Positions 48,276-62,352 of a stretch of DNA of 64,000 nt are shown here, one piece after another. Location of the stretch: contig NW_026291484.1 in the NCBI RefSeq assembly GCF_023091745.1, positions 310,001 to 374,000 on the forward strand. Direction: 5' to 3'. This stretch comes from Budorcas taxicolor. Taxonomy: Eukaryota > Chordata > Mammalia > Artiodactyla > Bovidae. How positions within the stretch are numbered: the first letter of the stretch is position 1; every line of letters begins with the position of its first letter. Under the pieces are notes generated by a model. The model had not been told where the DNA came from. It was given only the letters and a program-made list of their open reading frames with translations, and searched no databases. The position numbers and the translations under genes are program-made.

Positions 48276-49275
48276 TTGAGATGCGACGGGAACGCCGGGA
48301 ACTCTTTCCCGACGAAGCAGGGAAAGGATCCCTCATCTCGAGCTACGAGGCGGAAACGGGGCTCCTCTGGATGTGGGCGGGACCCTCGTGATTCCTCTCC
48401 AGTGGAGACGGCTAGGTCGGGGAACTTCTTGATTTGCACCAAGGGTGTGAAGGACCCTTTCGAAGTTCCAGAGGTGAGGTGTGATCAGCCTCGAGACGCC
48501 TCAGCGGAAATGGGCCTCATCTCGCCTGGAGGGGAGAACCTCCTGGATTTTCTCGAGTTGCGGCAGGTCTTCTCGAGTTATGACGGGGACCTCAGGGACC
48601 CGCTCTGGTGGCCTCAGGAAAGGAGTGTCCCCATGCGAGTTGCTAGGGGACCTCTCGGGATTCCTCTCCCGTCCATGCCGGGGCCTTCAGTCCTTGTGTG
48701 GAGTCGGGGCCGGAACCTGAGGATTCCTCTCCAGTGTTGCCATGGATCTGGGGGTGCTTCTGAGTCTCCCCAGGGGAGTCAGGCCTCGTCTCGAGTGGGG
48801 GCATGCACGTGCGCTTTCCTCCCGAGCTGCAGCAGTAGTGTCACGCTTCCTGTCACGTGGATCAAGGGATCTGTGGCTTTCCCTCGAGGCTGTCCCTCGA
48901 GGCTTTCCCACGAGGCTTTCCCAACGGGCTGTGCCACGTGCCACCTTGGTGTGAGTCGATCCTTCGGCGTGAAAGACGAGCCGGTGAAGGGAAAAGAGTT
49001 TCCTCTGGAATGGACTGAGACATCTGGGGGACTCTTGGAATGGTGGCACGACCCTGGAGTTCCTCTCGCCGTTCCTGTTGAGAGGGCCTCCTCTTGAGAT
49101 GCGACGGGAACGCCGGGAACTCTTTCCCGACGTAGCAGGGAAAGGATCCCTCATCTCGAGCTACGAGGCGGAAACGGGGCTCCTCTGGATGTGGGCGGGA
49201 CCCACGTGATTCCTCTCGAGTGGAGACGGGTATGTCGGGGAACTTCTTGATTTGCACCAAGGGTGTGAAAGACCC
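44697..49275. other. Second cluster of one-base indels
   Basis: One-base losses lie near 44700, 45093, 45926 and 49272. One-base gains lie near 44908-44912, 45659-45662, 45785-45788, 45970-45974, 48686 and 48963. There is also a transposed pair near 48923 (CCAACGGG for the usual CCACAGGG). Several cancel out, so monomers 44195-45010 and 45828-46643 keep 816 bp. The rest of 49.9-62.1 kb has none. Confidence 0.8.
46769..46790. repeat. 11-bp direct repeat replacing the normal sequence
   Basis: AGTGGAGACGG occurs twice in a row (46769-46779 and 46780-46790). In other monomers the second position holds an unrelated 11-base segment, CTAGGTCGGGG. The monomer length is unchanged, so this is a same-length replacement and not an insertion. 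Confidence 0.9.
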
Positions 49276-52200
49276 TTCGAAGTTCCAGAGGTGAGGTGTG
49301 ATCAGCCTCGAGACGCCTCAGCGGAAATGGGCCTCATCTCGCCTGGAGGGGAGAACCTCCTGGATTTTCTCGAGTTTCGGCAGGTCTTCTCGAGTTACGA
49401 CGGGGACCTCAGGGACCCGCTCTGGTGGCCTCAGGAAAGGCCAGTCCCCATGCGAGTTGCTAGGGGACCTCTCGGGATTCCTCTCCCGTCCATGCCGGGG
49501 CCTCAGTCCTTGTGTGGAGTCGGGGCCGGAACCTGAGGATTCCTCTCCAGTGTTGCCATGGATCTTGGGGTGCTTCTGAGTCTCCCCAGGGGAGTCAGGC
49601 CTCGTCTCGAGTGGGGGCATGGACGTGCGCTTTCCTCCCGCGCTGCAGCAGTAGTGTCACGCTTCCTGTCACGTGAATCAAGGGATCTGTGGCTTTCCCT
49701 CGAGGCTGTCCCTCGAGGCTTTCCCACGAGGCTTTCCCACAGGGCTGTGCCACGTGCCACCTTGGTGTGAGTCGATCCTCGGCGTGAAAGACGAGCCCGT
49801 GAAGGGAAAAGAGGTTCCTCTGGAATGGACTGAGACATCTGGGGGACTCTTGGAATGGTGGCACGACCCTGGAGATCCTCTTGCCGTTCCTGTTGAGAGG
49901 GCCTCCTCTTGAGATGCGACGGGAACGCCGGGAACTCTTTCCCGACGAAGCAGGGAAAGGATCCCTCATCTCGAGCTACGAGGCGGAAACGGGGCTCCTC
50001 TGGATGTGGGCGGGACCCTCGTGATTCCTCTCGAGTGGAGACGGCTAGGTCGGGGAACTTCTTGATTTGCACCAAGGGTGTGAAGGAGCCTTTTGAAGTT
50101 CCAGAGGTGAGGTGTGATCAGCCTCGAGACGCCTCAGCGGAAATGGGCCTCATCTCGCCTGGAGGGGAGAACCTCCTGGATTTTCTCGAGTTGCGGCAGG
50201 TCTTCTCGAGTTACGACGGGGACCTCAGGGACCCGCTCTGGTGGCCTCAGGAAAGGCCAGTCCCCATGCGAGTTGCTAGGGGACCTCTCGGGATTCCTCT
50301 CCCGTCCATGCCGGGGCCTCAGTCCTTGTGTGGAGTCGGGGCCGGAACCTGAGGATTCCTCTCCAGTGTTGCCATGGATCTTGGGGTGCTTCTGAGTCTC
50401 CCCAGGGGAGTCAGGCCTCGTCTCGAGTGGGGGCATGCACGTGCGCTTTCCTCCCTAGCTGCAGCAGTAGTTTCACGCTTCCTGTCACGTGGATCAAGGG
50501 ATCTGTGGCTTTCCCTCGAGGCTGTCCCTCGAGGCTTTCCCACGAGGCTTTCCCACAGGGCTGTGCCACGTGGCACCTTGGTGTGAGTCGATCCTCGGCG
50601 TGAAAGACGAGCCCGTGAAGGGAAAAGAGGTTCCTCTGGAATGGACTGAGACATCTGGGGGACTCTTGGAATGGTGGCACGACCCTGGAGTTCCTCTTGC
50701 CGTTCCTGTTGAGAGGGCCTCCTCTTGAGATGCGACGGGAATGCCGGGAACTCTTTCCCGACGAAGCAGGGAAAGGATCCCTCATCTCGAGCTACGAGGC
50801 GGAAACGGGTCTCCTCTGGATGTGGGCGGGACCGTCGTGATTCCTCTCGAGTGGAGACGGGTATGTCGGGGAACTTCTTGATTTGCACCAAGGGTGTGAA
50901 GGAGCCTTTTGAAGTTCCAGAGGTGAGGTGTGATCAGCCTCGAGACGCCTCAGCGGAAATGGGCCTCATCTCGCCTGGAGGGGAGAACCTCCTGGATTTT
51001 CTCGAGTTGCGGCAGGTCTTCTCGAGTTACGACGGGGACCTCAGGGACCCGCTCTGGTGGCCTCAGGAAAGGCCAGTCCCCATGCGAGTTGCTAGGGGAC
51101 CTCTCGGGATTCCTCTCCCGTCCATGCCGGGGCCTCAGTCCTTGTGTGGAGTCGGGGCCGGAACCTGAGGATTCCTCTCCAGTGTTGCCATGGATCTTGG
51201 GGTGCTTCTGAGTCTCCCCAGGGGAGTCAGGCCTCGTCTCGAGTGGGGGCATGCACGTGCGCTTTCCTCCCGAGCTGCAGCAGTAGTTTCACGCTTCCTG
51301 TCACGTGGATCAAGGGATCTGTGGCTTTCCCTCGAGGCTGTCCCTCGAGGCTTTCCCACGAGGCTTTCCCACAGGGCTGTGCCACGTGCCACCTTGGTGT
51401 GAGTCGATCCTCGGCGTGAAAGACGAGCCGGTGAAGGGAAAAGAGTTTCCTCTGGAATGGACTGAGACATCTGGGGGACTCTTGGAATGGTGGCACGACT
51501 CTGGAGTTCCTCTCGCCTTTCCTGTTGAGAGGGCCTCCTCTTGAGATGCGACGGGAACGCCGGGAACTCTTTCCCGACGAAGCAGGGAAAGGATCCCTCA
51601 TCTCGAGCTACGAGACGGAAACGGGGCTCCTCTGGATGTGGGCGGGACCCACGTGATTCCTCTCGAGTGGAGACGGCTAGGTCGGGGAACTTCTTGATTT
51701 GCACCAAGGGTGTGTAGGACCCTTTCGAAGTTCCAGAGGTGAGGTGTGATCAGCCTCGAGACGCCTCAGCGGAAATGGGCCTCATCTCGCCTGGAGGGGA
51801 GAACCTCCTGGATTTTCTCGAGTTGCGGCAGGTCTTCTCGAGTTACGACGGGGACCACAGGGACCCGCTCTGGTGGCCTCAGGAAAGGCCAGTCCCCATG
51901 CGAGTTGCTAGGGGACCACTCGGGATTCCTCTCCCGTCCATGCCGGGGCCTCAGTCCTTGTGTGGAGTCGGGGCCGGAACCTGAGGATTCCTCTCCAGTG
52001 TTGCCATGGATCTTGGGGTGCTTCTGAGTCTCCCCAGGGGAGTCAGGCCTCGTCTCGAGTGGGGGCATGCACGTGCGCTTTCCTCCCGAGCTGCAGCAGT
52101 AGTGTCACGCTTCCTGTCACGTGGATCAAGGGATCTGTGGCTTTCCCTCGAGGCTGTCCCTCGAGGCTTTCCCACGAGGCTTTCCCACAGGGCTGTGCCA

Positions 52201-52356
52201 CGTGCCACCTTGGTGGGAGTCGATCCTCGGCGTGAAAGACGAGCCGGTGAAGGGAAAAGAGGTTCCTCTGGAATGGACTGAGACATCTGGGGGACTCTTG
52301 GAATGGTGGCACGACCCTGGAGTTCCTCTCGCCGTTCCTGTTGAGAGGGCCTCCTC

Positions 52357-54804
52357 TTGAGATGCGACGGGAACGCCGGGAACTCTTTCCCGACGAAGCA
52401 GGGAAAGGATCCCTCATCTCGAGGTACGAGGCGGAAACGGGGCTCCTCTGGATGTGGGCGGGACCCTCGTGATTCCTCTCGAGTGGAGACGGGTATGTCG
52501 GGGAACTTCTTGATTTGCACCAAGGGTGTGAACGACCCTTTCCAAGTTCCAGAGGTGAGGTGTGATCAGCCTCGAGACGCCTCAGCGGAAATGGGCCTCA
52601 TCTCGCCTGGAGGGGAGAACCTCCTGGATTTTCTCGAGTTGCGGCAGGTCTTCTCGAGTTACGACGGGGACCTCAGGGACCCGCTCTGGTGGCCTCAGGA
52701 AAGGCCAGTCACCATGCGAGTTGCTAGGGGACCTCTCGGGATTCCTCTCCCGTCCATGCCGGGGCCTCAGTCCTTGTGTGGAGTCGGGGCCGGAACCTGA
52801 GGATTCCTCTCCAGTGTTGCCATGGATCTTGGGGTGCTTCTGAGTCTCCCCAGGGGAGTCAGGCCTCGTCTCGAGTGGGGGCATGCACGTGCGCTTTCCT
52901 CCCGAGCTGCAGCAGTAGTGCCACGCTTCCTGTCACGTGGATCAAGGGATCTGTGGCTTTCCCTCGAGGCTGTCCCTCGAGGCTTTCCCACGAGGCTTTC
53001 CCACAGGGCTGTGCCACGTGCCACCTTGGTGTGAGTCGATCCTCGGCGTGAAAGACGAGCCGGTGAAGGGAAAAGAGGTTCCTCTGGAATGGACTGAGAC
53101 ATCTGGGGGACTCTTGGAATGGTGGCACGACCCTGGAGTTCCTCTCGCCGTTCCTGTTGAGAGGGCCTCCTCTTGAGATGCGACGGGAACGCCGGGAACT
53201 CTTTCCCGACGAAGCAGGGAAAGGATCCCTCATCTCGAGCTACGAGGCGGAAACGGGGCTCCTCTGGATGTGGGCGGGACCCTCGTGATTCCTCTCGAGT
53301 GGAGACGGCTAGGTCGGGGAACTTCTTGATTTGCACCAAGGGTGTGAACGACCCTTTCCAAGTTCCAGAGGTGAGGTGTGATCAGCCTCGAGACGCCTCA
53401 GCGGAAATGGGCCTCATCTCGCCTGGAGGGGAGAACCTCCTGGATTTTCTCGAGTTGCGGCAGGTCTTCTCGAGTTACGACGGGGACCTCAGGGACCCGC
53501 TCTGGTGGCCTCAGGAAAGGCCAGTCACCATGCGAGTTGCTAGGGGACCTCTCGGGATTCCTCTCCCGTCCATGCCGGGGCCTCAGTCCTTGTGTGGAGT
53601 CGGGGCCGGAACCTGAGGATTCCTCTCCAGTGTTGCCATGGATCTTGGGGTGCTTCTGAGTCTCCCCAGGGGAGTCAGGCCTCGTCTCGAGTGGGGGCAT
53701 GCACGTGCGCTTTCCTCCCGAGCTGCAGCAGTAGTGCCACGCTTCCTGTCACGTGGATCAAGGGATCTGTGGCTTTCCCTCCAGGCTGTCCCTCGAGGCT
53801 TTCCCACGAGGCTTTCCCACAGGGCTGTGCCACGTGCCACCTTGGTGTGAGTCGATCCTCGGCGTGAAAGACGAGCCGGTGAAGGGAAAAGAGGTTCCTC
53901 TGGAATGGACTGAGACATCTGGGGGACTCTTGGAATGGTGGCACGACCCTGGAGTTCCTCTCGCCGTTCCTGTTGAGAGGGCCTCCTCTTGAGATGCGAC
54001 GGGAACGCCGGGAACTCTTTCCCGACGAAGCAGGGAAAGGATCCCTCATCTCGAGCTACGAGGCGGAAACGGGGCTCCTCTGGATGTGGGCGGGACCCTC
54101 GTGATTCCTCTCGAGTGGAGACGGGTATGTCGGGGAACTTCTTGATTTGCACCAAGGGTGTGAAGGACCCTTTCGAAGTTCCAGAGGTGAGGTGTGATCA
54201 GCCTCGAGACGCCTCAGCGGAAATGGGCCTCATCTCGCCTGGAGGGTAGAACCTCCTGGATTTTCTCGAGTTGCGGCAGGTCTTCTCGAGTTACGACGGG
54301 GACCTCAGGGACCCGCACTGGTGGCCTCAGGAAAGGCCAGTCACCATGCGAGTTGCTAGGGGACCTCTCGGGATTCCTCTCCCGTCCATGCCGGGGCCTC
54401 AGTCCTTGTGTGGAGTCGGGGCCGGAACCTGAGGATTCCTCTCCAGTGTTGCCATGGATCTTGGGGTGCTTCTGAGTCTCCCCAGGGGAGTCAGGCCTCG
54501 TCTCGAGTGGGGGCATGCACGTGCGCTTTCCTCCCGAGCTGCAGCAGTAGTGCCACGCTTCCTGTCACGTGGATCAAGGGATCTGTGGCTTTCCCTCCAG
54601 GCTGTCCCTCGAGGCTTTCCCACGAGGCTTTCCCACAGGGCTGTGCCACGTGCCACCTTGGTGTGAGTCGATCCTCGGCGTGAAAGACGAGCCGGTGAAG
54701 GGAAAAGAGGTTCCTCTGGAATGGACTGAGACATCTGGGGGACTCTTGGAATGGTGGCACGACCCTGGAGTTCCTCTCGCCGTTCCTGTTGAGAGGGCCT
54801 CCTC
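52357..54804. repeat. Run of single-step homogenised monomers
   Basis: Adjacent monomers at 52357, 53173 and 53989 share variants at a step of one monomer. GTCACCATGC and AGTAGTGCCACG occur in all three, GTGAACGACCC with TTTCCAAG in the first two, and CCCTCCAGG in the second and third. The overlapping sets look like a staircase of short exchanges. The GTCACCATGC and GTGCCACG forms recur once more in the monomer at 58069. Confidence 0.8.
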
Positions 54805-57800
54805 TTGAGATGCGACGGGAACGCCGGGAACTCTTTCCCGACGAAGCAGGGAAAGGATCCCTCATCTCGAGCTACGAGGCGGAAACGGGGCTCCTCTGGA
54901 TGTGGGCGGGACCCTCGTGATTCCTCTCGAGTGGAGACGGGTATGTCGGGGAACTTCTTGATTTGCACCAAGGGTGTGAAGGACCCTTTCGAAGTTCCAG
55001 AGGTGAGGTGTGATCAGCCTCGAGACGCCTCAGCGGAAATGGGCCTCATCTCGCCTGGAGGGGAGAACCTCCTGGATTTTCTCGAGATGCGGCAGGTCTT
55101 CTCGAGTTACGACGGGGACCTCAGGGACCCGCTCTGGTGGCCTCAGGAAAGGCCAGTCCCCATGCGAGTTGCTAGGGGACCTCTCGGGATTCCTCTCCCG
55201 TCCATTACGGGGCCTCAGTCCTTGTGTGGAGTCGGGGCCGGAACCTGAGGATTCCTCTCCAGTGTTGCCATGGATCTTGGGGTGCTTCTGAGTCTCCCCA
55301 GGGGAGTCAGGCCTCGTCTCGAGTGGGGGCATGCACGTGCGCTTTCCTCCCGCGCTGCAGCAGTAGTGTCACGCTTCCTGTCACGTGGATCAAGGGATCT
55401 GTGGCTTTCCCTCGAGGCTGTCCCTCGAGGCTTTCCCACGAGGCTTTCCCACAGGGCTGTGCCACGTGCCACCTTGGTGGGAGTCGATCCTCGGCGTGAA
55501 AGACGAGCCCGTGAAGGGAAAAGAGGTTCCTCTGGAATGGACTGAGACATCTGGGGGACTCTTGGAATGGTGGCACGACCCTGGAGATCCTCTTGCCGTT
55601 CCTGTTGAGAGGGCCTCCTCTTGAGATGCGACGGGAACGCCGGGAACTCTTTCCCGACGAAGCAGGGAAAGGATCCCTCATCTCGAGCTACGAGGCGGAA
55701 ACGGGGCTCCTCTGGATGTGGGCGGGACCCTCGTGATTCCTCTCGAGTGGAGACTGGTATGTCGGGGAACTTCTTGATTTGCACCAAGGGTGTGAAGTAG
55801 CCTTTTGAAGTTCCAGAGGTGAGGTGTGATCAGCCTCGAGACGCCTCAGCGGAAATGGGCCTCATCTCGCCTGGAGGGGAGAACCTCCTGGATTTTCTCG
55901 AGTTGCGGCAGGTCTTCTCGAGTTACGACGGGGACCTCAGGGACCCGCTCTGGTGGCCTTAGGAAAGGCCAGTCCCCATGCGAGTTGCTAGGGGACCTCT
56001 CGGGATTCCTCTCCCGTCCATGCCGGGGCCTCAGTCCTTGTGTGGAGTCGGGGCCGGAACCTGAGGATTCCTCTCCAGTGTTGCCATGGATCTTGGGGTG
56101 CTTCTGAGTCTCCCCAGGGGAGTCAGGCCTCGTCTCGAGAGGGGGCATGCACGTGCGCTTTCCTCCCTAGCTGCAGCAGTAGTTTCACGCTTCCTGTCAC
56201 GTGGATCAAGGGATCTGTGGCTTTCCCTCGAGGCTGTCCCTCGAGGCTTTCCCACGAGGCTTTCCCACAGGGCTGTGCCACGTGCCACCTTGGTGGGAGT
56301 CGCTCCTCGGCGTGAAAGACGAGCCGGTGAAGGGAAAAGAGGTTCCTCTGGATTGGACTGAGACATCTGGGGGACTCTTGGAATGGTGGCACGACCCTGG
56401 AGTTCCTCTCGCCGTTCCTGTTGAGAGGGCCTCCTCTTGAGATGCGACGGGAACGCCGGGAACTCTTTCCCGACGAAGCAGGGAAAGGATCCCTCATCTC
56501 GAGCTACGAGGCGGAAACGGGGCTCCTCTGGATGTGGGCGGGACCCACGTGATTCCTCTCGAGTGCAGACGGCTAGGTCGGGGAACTTCTTGATTTGCAC
56601 CAAGGGTGTGTAGGACCCTTTCGAAGTTCCAGAGGTGAGGTGTGATCAGCCTCGAGACGCCTCAGCGGAAATGGGCCTCATCTCGCCTGGAGGGGAGAAC
56701 CTCCTGGATTTTCTCGAGTTGCGGCAGGTCTTCTCGAGTTACGACGGGGACCACAGGGACCCGCTCTGGTGGCCTCAGGAAAGGCCAGTCCCCATGCGAG
56801 TTGCTAGGGGACCACTCGGGATTCCTCTCCCATCCATGCCGGGGCCTCAGTCCTTGTGTGGAGTCGGGGCCGGAACCTGAGGATTCCTCTCCAGTGTTGC
56901 CATGGATCTTGGGGTGCTTCTGAGTCTCCCCAGGGGAGTCAGGCCTCGTCTCGAGTGGGGGCATGCACGTGCGCTTTCCTCCCGAGCTGCAGCAGTAGTG
57001 TCACGCTTCCTGTCACGTGGATCAAGGGATCTGTGGCTTTCCCTCGAGGCTGTCCCTCGAGGCTTTCCCACGAGGCTTTCCCACAGGGCTGTGCCACGTG
57101 CCACCTTGGTGGGAGTCGATCCTCGGCGTGAAAGACGAGCCGGTGAAGGGAAAAGAGGTTCCTCTGGAATGGACTGAGACATCTGGGGGACTCTTGGAAT
57201 GGTGGCACGACCCTGGAGTTCCTCTCGCCGTTCCTGTTGAGAGGGCCTCCTCTTGAGATGCGACGGGAACGCCGGGAACTCTTTCCCGACGAAGCAGGGA
57301 AAGGATCCCTCATCTCGAGCTACGAGGCGGAAACGGGGCTCCTCTGGATGTGGGCGGGACCCTCGTGATTCCTCTCGAGTGGAGACGGCTAGGTCGGGGA
57401 ACTTCTTGATTTGCACCAAGGGTGTGAAGGAGCCTTTCGAAGTTCCAGAGGTGAGGTGTGATCAGCCTCGAGACGCCTCAGCGGAAATGGGCCTCATCTC
57501 GCCTGGAGGGGAGAACCTCGTGGATTTTCTCGAGTTACGGCAGGTCTTCTCGAGTTATGACGGGGACCTCAGGGACCCGCTCTGGTGGCCTCAGGAAAGG
57601 AGTGTCCCCATGCGAGTTGCTAGGGGACCTCTCGGGATTCCTCTCCCGTCCATGCCGGGGCCTCAGTCCTTGTGTGGAGTCGGGGCCGGAACCTGAGGAT
57701 TCCTCTCCAGTGTTGCCATGGATCTTGGGGTGCTTCTGAGTCTCCCCAGGGGAGTCAGGCCTCGTCTCGAGTGGGGGCATGCACGTGCGCTTTCCTCCCG

Positions 57801-59905
57801 AGCTGCAGCAGTAGTGTCACGCTTCCTGTCACGTGGATCAAGGGATCTGTGGCTTTCCCTCGAGACTGTCCCTCGAGGCTTTCCCACGAGGCTTTCCCAC
57901 AGGGCTGTGCCACGTGCCACCTTGGTGTGAGTCGATCCTCGGCGTGAAAGACGAGCCGGTGAAGGGAAAAGAGGTTCCTCTGGAATGGACTGAGACATCT
58001 GGGGGACTCTTGGAATGGTGGCACGACCCTGGAGTTCCTCTCGCCTTTCCTGTTGAGAGGGCCTCCTCTTGAGATGCGACGGGAACGCCGGGAACTCTTT
58101 CCCGACGAAGCAGGGAAAGGATCCCTCATCTCGAGCTACGAGGCGGAAACGGGGCTCCTCTGGATGTGGGCGGGACCCTCGTGATTCCTCTCGAGTGGAG
58201 ACGGGTATGTCGGGGAACTTCTTGATTTGCACCAAGGGTGTGAAGGACCCTTTCGAAGTTCCAGAGGTGAGGTGTGATCAGCCTCGAGACGCCTCAGCTG
58301 AAATGGGCCTCATCTCGCCTGGAGGGGAGAACCTCCTGGATTTTCTCGAGTTGCGGCAGGTCTTCTCGAGTTACGACGGGGACCTCAGGGACCCGCTCTG
58401 GTGGCCTCAGGAAAGGCCAGTCACCATGCGAGTTGCTAGGGGACCTCTCGGGATTCCTCTCCCGTCCATGCCGGGGCCTCAGTCCTTGTGTGGAGTCGGG
58501 GCCGGAACCTGAGGATTCCTCTCCAGTGTTGCCATGGATCTTGGGGTGCTTCTGAGTCTCCCCAGGGGAGTCAGGCCTCGTCTCGAGTGGGGGCATGCAC
58601 GTGCGCTTTCCTCCCGAGCTGCAGCAGTAGTGCCACGCTTCCTGTCACGTGGATCAAGGGATCTGTGGCTTTCCCTCGAGGCTGTCCCTCGAGGCTTTCC
58701 CACGAGGCTTTCCCACAGGGCTGTGCCACGTGCCACCTTGGTGGGAGTCGATCCTCGGCGTGAAAGACGAGCCGGTGAAGGGAAAAGAGGTTCCTCTGGA
58801 ATGGACTGAGACATCTGGGGGACTCTTGGAATGGTGGCACGACCCTGGAGTTCCTCTCGCCGTTCCTGTTGAGAGGGCCTCCTCTTGAGATGCGACGGGA
58901 ACGCCGGGAACTCTTTCCCGACGAAGCAGGGAAAGGATCCCTCATCTCGAGCTACGAGGCGGAAACGGGGCTCCTCTGGATGTGGGCGGGACCCTCGTGA
59001 TTCCTCTCGAGTGGAGACGGCTAGGTCGGGGAACTTCTTGATTTGCACCAAGGGTGTGAAGGAGCCTTTTGAAGTTCCAGAGGTGAGGTGTGATCAGCCT
59101 CGAGACGCCTCAGCGGAAATGGGCCTCATCTCGCCTGGAGGGGAGAACCTCCTGGATTTTCTCGAGTTGCGGCAGGTCTTCTCGAGTTACGACGGGGACC
59201 TCAGGGACCCGCTCTGGTGGCCTCAGGAAAGGCCAGTCCCCATGCGAGTTGCTAGGGGACCTCTCGGGATTCCTCTCCCGTCCATGCCGGGGCCTCAGTC
59301 CTTGTGTGGAGTCGGGGCCGGAACCTGAGGATTCCTCTCCAGTGTTGCCATGGATCTTGGGGTGCTTCTGAGTCTCCCCAGGGGAGTCAGGCCTCGTCTC
59401 GAGTGGGGGCATGCACGTGCGCTTTCCTCCCGCGCTGCAGCAGTAGTGTCACGCTTCCTGTCACGTGGATCAAGGGATCTGTGGCTTTCCCTCGAGGCTG
59501 TCCCTCGAGGCTTTCCCACGAGGCTTTCCCACAGGGCTGTGCCACGTGCCACCTTGGTGGGAGTCGATCCTCGGCGTGAAAGACGAGCCCGTGAAGGGAA
59601 AAGTGGTTCCTCTGGAATGGACTGAGACATCTGGGGGACTCTTGGAATGGTGGCACGACCCTGGAGTTCCTCTTGCCGTTCCTGTTGAGAGGGCCTCCTC
59701 TTGAGATGCGACGGGAAGGCCGGGAACTCTTTCCCGACAAAGCAGGGAAAGGATCCCTCATCTCGAGCTACGAGGCGGAAACGGGGCTCCTCTGGATGTG
59801 GGCGGGACCGTCGTGATTCCTCTCGAGTGGAGACGGGTATGTCGGGGAACTTCTTGATTTGCACCAAGGGTGTGAAGGAGCCTTTTGAAGTTCCAGAGGT
59901 GAGGT

Positions 59906-61553
59906 GTGATCAGCCTCGAGACGCCTCAGCGGAAATGGGCCTCATCTCGCCTGGAGGGGAGAACCTCCTGGATTTTCTCGAGTTGCGGCAGGTCTTCTCG
60001 AGTTACGACGGGGACCTCAGGGACCCGCTCTGGTGGCCTCAGGAAAGGCCAGTCCCCATGCGAGTTGCTAGGGGACCTCTCGGGATTCCTCTCCCGTCCA
60101 TGCCGGGGCCTCAGTCCTTGTGTGGAGTCGGGGCCGGAACCTGAGGTTTCCTCTCCAGTGTTGCCATGGATCTTGGGGTGCTTCTGAGTCTCCCCAGGGG
60201 AGTCAGGCCTCGTCTCGAGTGGGGGCATGCACGTGCGCTTTCCTCCCGCGCTGCAGCAGTAGTGTCACGCTTCCTGTCACGTGGATCAAGGGATCTGTGG
60301 CTTTCCCTCGAGGCTGTCCCTCGAGGCTTTCCCACGAGGCTTTCCCACAGGGCTGTGCCACGTGCCACCTTGGTGGGAGTCGATCCTCGGCGTGAAAGAC
60401 GAGCCCGTGAAGGGAAAAGAGGTTCCTCTGGAATGGACTGAGACCTCTGGGGGACTCTTGGAATGGTGGCACGACCCTGGAGTTCCTCTTGCCGTTCCTG
60501 TTGAGAGGGCCTCCTCTTGAGATGCGACGGGAACGCCGGGAACTCTTTCCCGACGAAGCAGGGAAAGGATCCCTCATCTCGAGCTACGAGGCGGAAACGG
60601 GGCTCCTCTGGATGTGGGCGGGACCCTCGTGATTCCTCTCGAGTGGAGACGGGTATGTCGGGGAACTTCTTGATTTGCACCAAGGGTGTGAAGGAGCCTT
60701 TTGAAGTTCCAGAGGTGAGGTGTGATCAGCCTCGAGACGCCTCAGCGGAAATGGGCCTCATCTCGCCTGGAGGGGAGAACCTCCTGAATTTTCTCGAGTT
60801 GCGGCAGGTCTTCTCGAGTTACGACGGGGACCTCAGGGACCCGCTCTGGTGGCCTCAGGAAAGGCCAGTCCCGATGCGAGTTGCTAGGGGACCTCTCGGG
60901 ATTCCTCGCCCGTCCATGCCGGGGCCTCAGTCCTTGTGTGGAGTCGGGGCCGGAACCTGAGGATTCCTCTCCAGTGTTGCCATGGATCTTGGGGTGCTTC
61001 TGAGTCTCCCCAGGGGAGTCAGGCCTCGTCTCGAGTGGGGGCATGCACGTGCGCTTTCCTCCCGCGCTGCAGCAGTAGTGTCACGCTTCCTGTCACGTGG
61101 ATCAAGGGATCTGTGGCTTTCCCTCGAGGCTGTCCCTCGAGGCTTTCCCACGAGGCTTTCCCACAGGGCTGTGCCACGTGCCACCTTGGTGGGAGTCGCT
61201 CCTCGGCGTGAAAGACGAGCCGGTGAAGGGAAAAGAGGTTCCTCTGGAATGGACTGAGACATCTGGGGGACTCTTGGAATGGTGGCACGATCCTGGAGTT
61301 CCTCTCGCCGTTCCTGTTGAGAGGGCCTCCTCTTGAGATGCGACGGGAACGCCGGGAACTCTTTCCCGACGAAGCAGGGAAAGGATCCCTCATCTCGAGC
61401 TACGAGGCGGAAACGGGGCTCCTCTGGATGTGGGCGGGACCCTCGTGATTCCTCTCGAGTGGAGACGGCTAGGTCGGGGAACTTCTTGATTTGCACCAAG
61501 GGTGTGAAGGAGCCTTTCGAAGTTCCAGAGGTGAGGTGTGATCAGCCTCGAGA
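59906..61553. repeat. Three-monomer duplication, left copy (offset 2447)
   Basis: From about 59906, variants including GAGGTTTCCTC (about 60144), GAGACCTCTGG (about 60442), CTCCTGAATTTT (about 60783), CCCGATGCG and TCCTCGCCCG (about 60905), GTCGCTCC and CACGATCC recur 2447 bases to the right in the same order. The offset is three monomers minus one, because the monomer starting at 61333 has lost a base near 62141. Confidence 0.87.
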
Positions 61554-62352
61554 CGCCTCAGCGGAAATGGGCCTCATCTCGCCTGGAGGGGAGAACCTCC
61601 TGGATTTTCTCGAGTTGCGGCAGGTCTTCTCGAGTTATGACGGGGACCTCAGGGACCCGCTCTGGTGGCCTCAGGAAAGGAGTGTCCCCATGCGAGTTGC
61701 TAGGGGACCTCTCGGGATTCCTCTCCCGTCCATGCCGGGGCCTCAGTCCTTGTGTGGAGTCGGGGCCGGAACCTGAGGATTCCTCTCCAGTGTTGCCATG
61801 GATCTTGGGGTGCTTCTGAGTCTCCCCAGGGGAGTCAGGCCTCGTCTCGAGTGGGGGCATGCACGTGCGCTTTCCTCCCGAGCTGCAGCAGTAGTGTCAC
61901 GCTTCCTGTCACGTGGATCAAGGGATCTGTGGCTTTCCCTCGAGGCTGTCCCTCGAGGCTTTCCCACGAGGCTTTCCCACAGGGCTGTGCCACGTGCCAC
62001 CTTGGTGTGAGTCGATCCTCGGCGTGAAAGACGAGCCGGTGAAGGGAAAAGAGTTTCCTCTGGAATGGACTGAGACATCTGGGGGACTCTTGGAATGGTG
62101 GCACGACCCTGGAGTTCCTCTCGCCTTTCCTGTTGAGAGGGTTCCTCTTGAGATGCGACGGGAACGCCGGGAACTCTTTCCCGACGAAGCAGGGAAAGGA
62201 TCCCTCATCTCGAGCTACGAGGCGGAAACGGGGCTCCTCTGGATGTGGGCGGGACCCACGTGATTCCTCTCGAGTGGAGACGGCTAGGTCGGGGAACTTC
62301 TTGATTTGCACCAAGGGTGTGTAGGACCCTTTCGAAGTTCCAGAGGTGAGGT

